Shown: in pieces, positions 51,955-56,049 of the stretch
How positions within the stretch are numbered: the stretch's first letter is position 1
Layout: every line of letters starts with the position of its first letter
Assembly (NCBI RefSeq): GCF_900129485.1
Contig: NZ_FQVW01000018.1
Coordinates: 1 to 56,049 of the forward strand
Length of the DNA stretch: 56,049 bases
From: Ornithinibacillus halophilus
Lineage (GTDB): Bacteria; Bacillota; Bacilli; Bacillales; Amphibacillaceae
Direction: 5' to 3'
Translations under genes and position numbers: made by a program
Notes under the pieces: model-generated
The model's database searches: none
What the model saw: only the letters and a program-made list of their open reading frames with translations
What the model was told of the DNA's origin: nothing

Positions 51955-53277
51955 ATGAAAAAAATGAAAAAATTATTAGGAAGTTTTACATTACTGCTAG
52001 TATTGATGTTTACTTTAGTAGCATGTAGTAATGACTCCAACAATGGAGACAACGATGGGAACAGTGCTGATGGCGACAAAACAGAAATCACATTCTGGCA
52101 CGCAATGAGTGGTATTAACGGAGAAGCTTTAGAAAAAATTGTTGACGACTTTAATGCGCAATCGGACTCTGTTTCGGTTGAAGCTATCTATCAAGGAAGC
52201 TATGACGATTCACTAAATAAGTTACGTGCTGTTGGTGGATCTGATGAAGCTCCAGCAATCGTACAGGTTTTTGAAATTGGTACAAAATACATGAGTGAAA
52301 GTGGATTTATCACTCCAATGCAAGAATTCATTGATAAAGATGATTTTGATGTATCGATTTTAGAAGAAAATATTCTATCATACTATCAATTGGATGGCGA
52401 CTTCTATTCAATGCCATTTAACACATCCAACGCCGTTATGTTCTATAACAAAGACATGTTTGAAGCTGCTGGTTTAGACCCAGACAATCCTCCAAGCACA
52501 TTTGGTGAAATGGTTGAAGCAGCAGAAGCACTTTCTGACGATGATACGTATGGATTTACAATGGCTACAATTGGTTGGTTCTTCGAGCAGTTAATGGCGA
52601 ACCAAGGTGCACTTTACCTTGACAATGACAATGGACGTAGTGGTGACGCTACAGAAGCATTAATTAACTCTGAAGAAGGATTAAATATCTTCAACTGGTT
52701 AAATGAAATGAACGAAGCTGGTACATTCCGTAACTACGGTAGTAGCTGGGATGACCCACGTGGACCATTCTTTGCAGAGCAAGTTGCTATGTACTTAGAT
52801 TCAACAGCAAACACTAAGCAAGTATTAGAAAATTCTTCATTTGAAGTTGGCACAGCATTCTTACCAACTGCAGACGGTATGGATCCACAAGGTGTAATCG
52901 TTGGTGGTGCATCACTTTGGATTACAAACCAAGTATCTGAAGAAGACCAAGATGCTGCTTGGGAATTTGTTAAGTTCTTGACAGATGCTGAAGTTCAAGC
53001 AGAGTGGGCTGCATCTACTGGATACTTCCCAATCACACCAGCTGCTTACGATGTAGATGTATTAAAAGATGTTCATGAAGAATTCCCAATCTACACAACT
53101 GCTGTAGAACAATTGAAAAATACAACAGTTAGCCCTGCTACTCAAGGTGCTCTAACAGAAGTATTACCAGAAGCACGTAAAATTATTGAGACTGCTTTAG
53201 GTGAAATGTATGAAGGAAAAGATCCAAAAGAAGCATTAGATGAAGCAGCACAGAAAATTAACGACGCATTGAAATAA
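51955..53277 (+). CDS. ugpB: UgpB-like substrate-binding lipoprotein
   Basis: This 440-residue extracellular binding protein has a lipoprotein signal (LLLVLMFTLVAC) and a Asn/Asp-rich linker. Its mature part matches UgpB: ITFWHAMSGINGEALEKIV, APAIVQVFEIGTKYM, SMPFNTSNAVMFYNKD, VGGASLWI and STGYFPITPAAYD. It should bind sn-glycerol-3-phosphate or glycerophosphodiesters. Two in-frame ATGs (51955, 51964) follow AAAGGGG; the second has the more usual spacing. A stem (GCTTATA/TATAAG) follows the stop codon. Confidence 0.9.
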   Translation: MKKMKKLLGSFTLLLVLMFTLVACSNDSNNGDNDGNSADGDKTEITFWHAMSGINGEALEKIVDDFNAQSDSVSVEAIYQGSYDDSLNKLRAVGGSDEAPAIVQVFEIGTKYMSESGFITPMQEFIDKDDFDVSILEENILSYYQLDGDFYSMPFNTSNAVMFYNKDMFEAAGLDPDNPPSTFGEMVEAAEALSDDDTYGFTMATIGWFFEQLMANQGALYLDNDNGRSGDATEALINSEEGLNIFNWLNEMNEAGTFRNYGSSWDDPRGPFFAEQVAMYLDSTANTKQVLENSSFEVGTAFLPTADGMDPQGVIVGGASLWITNQVSEEDQDAAWEFVKFLTDAEVQAEWAASTGYFPITPAAYDVDVLKDVHEEFPIYTTAVEQLKNTTVSPATQGALTEVLPEARKIIETALGEMYEGKDPKEALDEAAQKINDALK

Positions 53278-53353
53278 GTAGTTCTTTAAGAGGCTTATAT
53301 ATCAAATTATAAGTGCTCTATAGGTGAAGAAACTCAAAGTTAGTGCTTAGTTG

Positions 53354-53480
53354 ATTTCCACTGCTGGCAGTCGCTTTCCGTGGGCACGGCTTCAGCCTCC
53401 TCGGAAGAAAACCACTTCCTGTGGGGTCTTCAGACACGTGCTGTTCCCACAGGAGTCGACTGCCATCCGTTCCAATCAAC
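53354..53480 (-). repeat. Bacillaceae hairpin repeat, copy 1
   Basis: TGGCAGTCG (53365-53373) pairs with CGACTGCCA (53457-53465) at the ends, enclosing the well-known arrangement GTGGGGTCTTC, GAGGCTGAAGC and CGGAAAGCG (read on the minus strand). It belongs to the abundant CTCCTGCGGGAGC/GAGGAGGCTCACC-type intergenic repeat of bacilli, as I remember it. Confidence 0.7.
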
Positions 53481-53540
53481 AATCTATATTGCAGTAGGTC
53501 CATAATTCTTATTGTGTAAAAATACACACTAGCGTAAGAA

Positions 53541-53637
53541 ATACACGTAGACTCCGGCGGGAGCAGAGGCATAGGTGAGACCCCGGAGAGCAAAGCTCGA
53601 GGAGGCTCACCAGCCGCCCGTGGAAAGCGAAGTGTAT
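53541..53637 (+). repeat. Bacillaceae hairpin repeat, copy 2 (opposite orientation)
   Basis: ATACAC (53541) pairs with GTGTAT (53632-53637). The inside reads GACTCCGGCGGGAGCAG, GGTGAGACCCCGGAG, GAGGAGGCTCACC and GTGGAAAGCG. It faces copy 1, and together they fill the 450-bp gap before the diesterase gene. The 130-codon frame across them is an artefact. Confidence 0.75.
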
Positions 53638-53728
53638 TTTCCGTAGCGGTCGGATTTACGCCACCACTAAAATTAACTGTACTTTCAATTAAAGTAAGAT
53701 AATTTAACAATAAGCGAGGTTACTAGAT

Positions 53729-54445
53729 TTGATTATAAACTTTGCACACAGGGGTTCTCTTACAGAGGCCCCTGAAAATTCATTACCAGCCATAAAAAAA
53801 GCCATTGAACATGGCGCAAAAGCGATCGAACTCGATGTCCAACTTTCAAAAGACAATCATTTAGTGGTGATACATGATCACCATTTCAAACGGTTTAATC
53901 CAAGCATCAACGGATTAGTCCGAGATTATACGTTAGCAGAAATTAAAAACATCGATATTGGTTCCTCCTTTTCCAAAGAATTTGAAGGTACCAGTCTTAC
54001 AACATTAGAAGAAGTGTTAGAGATTTGTCCGGAAGACACCTTATTAAATATAGAAATAAAAAATATTCCTGTCATCTATGAAGGAATCGAAGAAATTCTA
54101 GTAAACTGCTTACGTGACCACAACCGTTTCCAAAATATTATCATTTCATCATTTGACCATCATGCATTACAAAAAGTACAGGCACTAGAGCCAAGCCTTA
54201 AACTCGGTCTTTTAATTTACTATCGAATGGTAAACCCCTGGGAATATGCCAAAAACTGTGGACTGAACTTAACAAGTGTTCACCCACTTCAAACGTGGAC
54301 GGACCAACAGTTTATTGAAGAATTTCATAATCTCGGTTTAAAAGTCTATCCTTTTACAGTTAATGAAGAAAAAAGATACAAAGAATTAATCGACCTTGGT
54401 GTCGACGGGGTCTTCTCAAATACCCCATCAATATTTACTCCCTGA
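53729..54445 (+). CDS. Glycerophosphodiester phosphodiesterase
   Basis: This 238-residue cytosolic GDPD cleaves glycerophosphodiesters to glycerol-3-phosphate and an alcohol. The metal and catalytic motifs are complete: FAHRGSLTEAPENS (HR), AIELDVQLSKD (E and D), VVIHDHHF (H) and LLNIEIKN further on. It has no signal peptide, so it acts on diesters imported by the upstream UgpABE system, like E. coli UgpQ. The TTG start at 53729 has GAGG nine nt upstream. Two hairpin repeats separate it from ugpB, so co-transcription is uncertain. Confidence 0.93.
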   Translation: MIINFAHRGSLTEAPENSLPAIKKAIEHGAKAIELDVQLSKDNHLVVIHDHHFKRFNPSINGLVRDYTLAEIKNIDIGSSFSKEFEGTSLTTLEEVLEICPEDTLLNIEIKNIPVIYEGIEEILVNCLRDHNRFQNIIISSFDHHALQKVQALEPSLKLGLLIYYRMVNPWEYAKNCGLNLTSVHPLQTWTDQQFIEEFHNLGLKVYPFTVNEEKRYKELIDLGVDGVFSNTPSIFTP

Positions 54446-54460
54446 ATATGGAGGTAACGT

Positions 54461-55423
54461 ATGTCTTTTAAACACTGGTCTATTGTAAGTTTTATCATCA
54501 TTCTCCTGTTCGTAACTGCTTGTTCAAATACTGAAGAAGAAGGTATACGAGAAGTAGACGCTGAAGCAGTGTTTGCTATGAATGATGCTGGAGGCGAGTT
54601 AGAAGTCCGCTTTTTCTATCTTGACCCATTAGAAGGAACAGAAAAAACGGGTCTTTCTACGTTAATTAGGACACCTGAAGGGCAAACAATTCTAATTGAT
54701 GCAGGGATTCCTTCTGTTGGGCCACTAATTGATGATTATTTATCACGATTGGATATTGATACCATCGACTATGCCGTTGCCTCCCACCCACATTCTGATC
54801 ATATCGGAGGCTACACGACACTGTTTGAAACAAAGAAAATCGGAAAGCTATTTGAAACTGATTTACCCTATGATTCTAACCTATACATAGAGTACCAAGA
54901 CCTTATTGCAGAAAAAGAAATCGATGTTGAATACGTGGAAAAGGGAAATACGTTTGAGTTAGAAGAAGATATGACACTAGAATTTTTAAATCCTTCTCAG
55001 GAAAAAATAGATAAATACCTAGATATCTTTGACGATTTTTCGGCTGGTATCATAAATGATTTATCATTAGTCGCCAAACTCACGTATAAAGATACGACCT
55101 TCCTCTTCCCTGGTGACATTTATGATGCTGTGGAAAGTGAGCTAGTCAATGAGTATGGCGAAAAATTAGACGTTGATGTACTCGTTGCCCCACACCATGG
55201 TCAGCATACATCGTCATCTAAAAAGTTCATTGAAGCAGTCAATCCAGAAATCACTGTTATTCCTATTAATCTATTATATAGTCGTACGACCTATGAGGAT
55301 TATATCGATCATGGGAGCGAAGTTTTCGTTTCCCAATTCGATGGAAATGTTTTACTCATCACAGACGGGAATGTAATCGATGTCTACAGTGAATTTGAAA
55401 AAGCAGAAAAAGTATCGAACTAA
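54461..55423 (+). CDS. MBL-fold hydrolase lipoprotein (ComEC-C-terminal-like)
   Basis: This 320-residue exported lipoprotein (lipobox FVTAC, Cys21) carries a metallo-beta-lactamase fold: LIDAG, the zinc motif SHPHSDHIGG, LFPGDIYD and VLVAPHHGQHTS. The set and spacing match the stand-alone relatives of the ComEC nuclease domain. A phosphodiesterase or nuclease activity on the cell surface is possible, but substrates of this group are unknown. It follows the diesterase gene by 15 bp with SD GGAGGT, so both probably belong to one transcript. A good terminator lies at 55568. Confidence 0.9.
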   Translation: MSFKHWSIVSFIIILLFVTACSNTEEEGIREVDAEAVFAMNDAGGELEVRFFYLDPLEGTEKTGLSTLIRTPEGQTILIDAGIPSVGPLIDDYLSRLDIDTIDYAVASHPHSDHIGGYTTLFETKKIGKLFETDLPYDSNLYIEYQDLIAEKEIDVEYVEKGNTFELEEDMTLEFLNPSQEKIDKYLDIFDDFSAGIINDLSLVAKLTYKDTTFLFPGDIYDAVESELVNEYGEKLDVDVLVAPHHGQHTSSSKKFIEAVNPEITVIPINLLYSRTTYEDYIDHGSEVFVSQFDGNVLLITDGNVIDVYSEFEKAEKVSN

Positions 55424-55567
55424 GACAGGCATAACCCTAAGCGAAAGGTCATATAGTTATACTTTGAAAGGTAGAGTTATATGAAAACCGCTTCACAATA
55501 CCTGTCTATTCACAGGGTATACTTTACAGTGACTCACAGTTTCTTGTGCCTATGATTTCAATACTGA

Positions 55568-55596
55568 GCCTTGCTCCCCAGCAAGGCTTTGTTCTT
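55568..55596 (+). terminator. Terminator after the MBL lipoprotein gene
   Basis: GCCTTGCT pairs perfectly with AGCAAGGC around CCCC, then TTTGTTCTT. Confidence 0.75.
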
Positions 55597-55599
55597 CAG

Positions 55600-55786
55600 A
55601 GATGTCTAGCTCCGAGCACCTGCGACTAGCGAAGGAACTTCAAAGAGATACTTCTTTGTCCTTTGTGCCGAGTAATCGCAAAAGAACTACGTGGAGAGAC
55701 CTCATTGCTTTTGTGCCGAGTAACCGCAGGCACAGGCACAAGACTTCCTTCGCCTCCGTACGATAAAGAAGACTTGCCGATTGGTG
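55600..55786. repeat. 187-bp repeat, right copy of the inverted pair
   Basis: Reverse complement of 1-187 (60 bp exact at the outer edge, diverged inside). It lies in the 55424-56049 gap, which otherwise holds the terminator above and the palindromes below; no gene with an SD longer than 24 codons was seen there. Confidence 0.85.
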
Positions 55787-55933
55787 GAACCAGAGGCTTA
55801 GTCGCACTTATACCCTTGTGGTGAAAGTCAACATCGACTCCGATACAAAGGAAGGCCGACTAAAACCAGACTTTGCGTCCAACGTCGGCATACCCCTATG
55901 AAGGGGCATGTTTCCTTTTCGCTTTCGAGCATA

Positions 55934-55980
55934 AGATTAACTAAAACATTCGCCATTAATGGCGAATGTTAAGTTAATCT
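55934..55980. repeat. Long palindrome near the right edge
   Basis: A perfect 26-bp palindrome, AACATTCGCCATT plus its complement (55945-55970), is extended by AGATTAACT / AGTTAATCT. A further small inverted repeat (AAAATGCA / TGCATTTT) follows near 55990-56015. It could be a terminator, an end of an element outside the window, or an operator. Confidence 0.6.
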
Positions 55981-56049
55981 AATCTCCTTGAAAATGCATT
56001 TACATTTGCATTTTCTGCGTGCGATGTTTTGCTGTCGTAGCATTCCTTG

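Noticed and set aside
53318-53710. 130-codon ORF between ugpB and the diesterase gene
   Set aside because: It runs through two structured intergenic repeats and has no ribosome site.
55482-55556. 24-codon ORF after the MBL lipoprotein gene
   Set aside because: Fair SD (AAAGG) but no hydrophobic or conserved feature; too short to support.

Overview
The window is low-GC DNA from a Firmicute of the Bacillaceae type. This is inferred from strong Shine-Dalgarno sites (GGAGG-like), CcpA/LacI-type operators, SigA-type promoters, an LPxTG-anchored surface enzyme and Bacillaceae-style intergenic repeats. No rRNA or tRNA genes were seen.

Layout. 1-7834: a minus-strand catabolic operon led by a DeoR regulator, with a DUF1537 acid-sugar kinase, two divergent PdxA-like dehydrogenases and a tripartite TctCBA transporter, probably for a four-carbon sugar acid, under a perfect cre site. 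7835-9613: an STAS-less SulP transporter and an unrecognised small gene. 9954-17936: a six-gene chaperone-like module made of two J-like TPR proteins that both lack HPD, an AAA+ ATPase, a GrpE-like protein, an Hsp70 and a membrane TPR protein. 18363-20607: a secreted peptide with a private ABC exporter. 21037-23049: a DUF4097 protein and a YeiH-family protein. 23545-25470: an IS110/IS1111-type element with a predicted bridge RNA. 25477-30866: a NarL-type two-component system, a candidate small RNA, a signal peptidase I and three related secreted coiled-coil proteins. 31365-33104: a cell-wall-binding CAP protein. 33333-34410: lrgAB. 34549-41974: a sialic acid operon (nanA, nanE, a TRAP transporter, nanK, a SASA-type esterase) with a divergent RpiR regulator. 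42333-49016: a 2,227-residue wall-anchored enzyme with two GH13 domains. 50220-55423: a Ugp-like glycerol-3-phosphate ABC transporter without its ATPase, a glycerophosphodiesterase and an MBL-fold lipoprotein.

A repeat family runs through the whole window. It is MITE-like, with ends GGTGCCTGTCACTT / AAGTGACAGGCACC, and often encloses arrays of a 21-bp unit built on TTCGCTCC. Copies usually sit immediately after stop codons, and in two cases they encode the C-terminus of a gene. The IS110 element is inserted in one end of such a copy. The predicted target guides of its bridge RNA match that end in both half-sites. A separate 187-bp repeat stands in inverted orientation at the two edges of the window.

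The most promising systems are the bridge-RNA element with its repeat target, the HPD-less chaperone module, and the secreted coiled-coil/signal peptidase locus. All functions come from reading the sequence and from memory of protein families; no searches were run.
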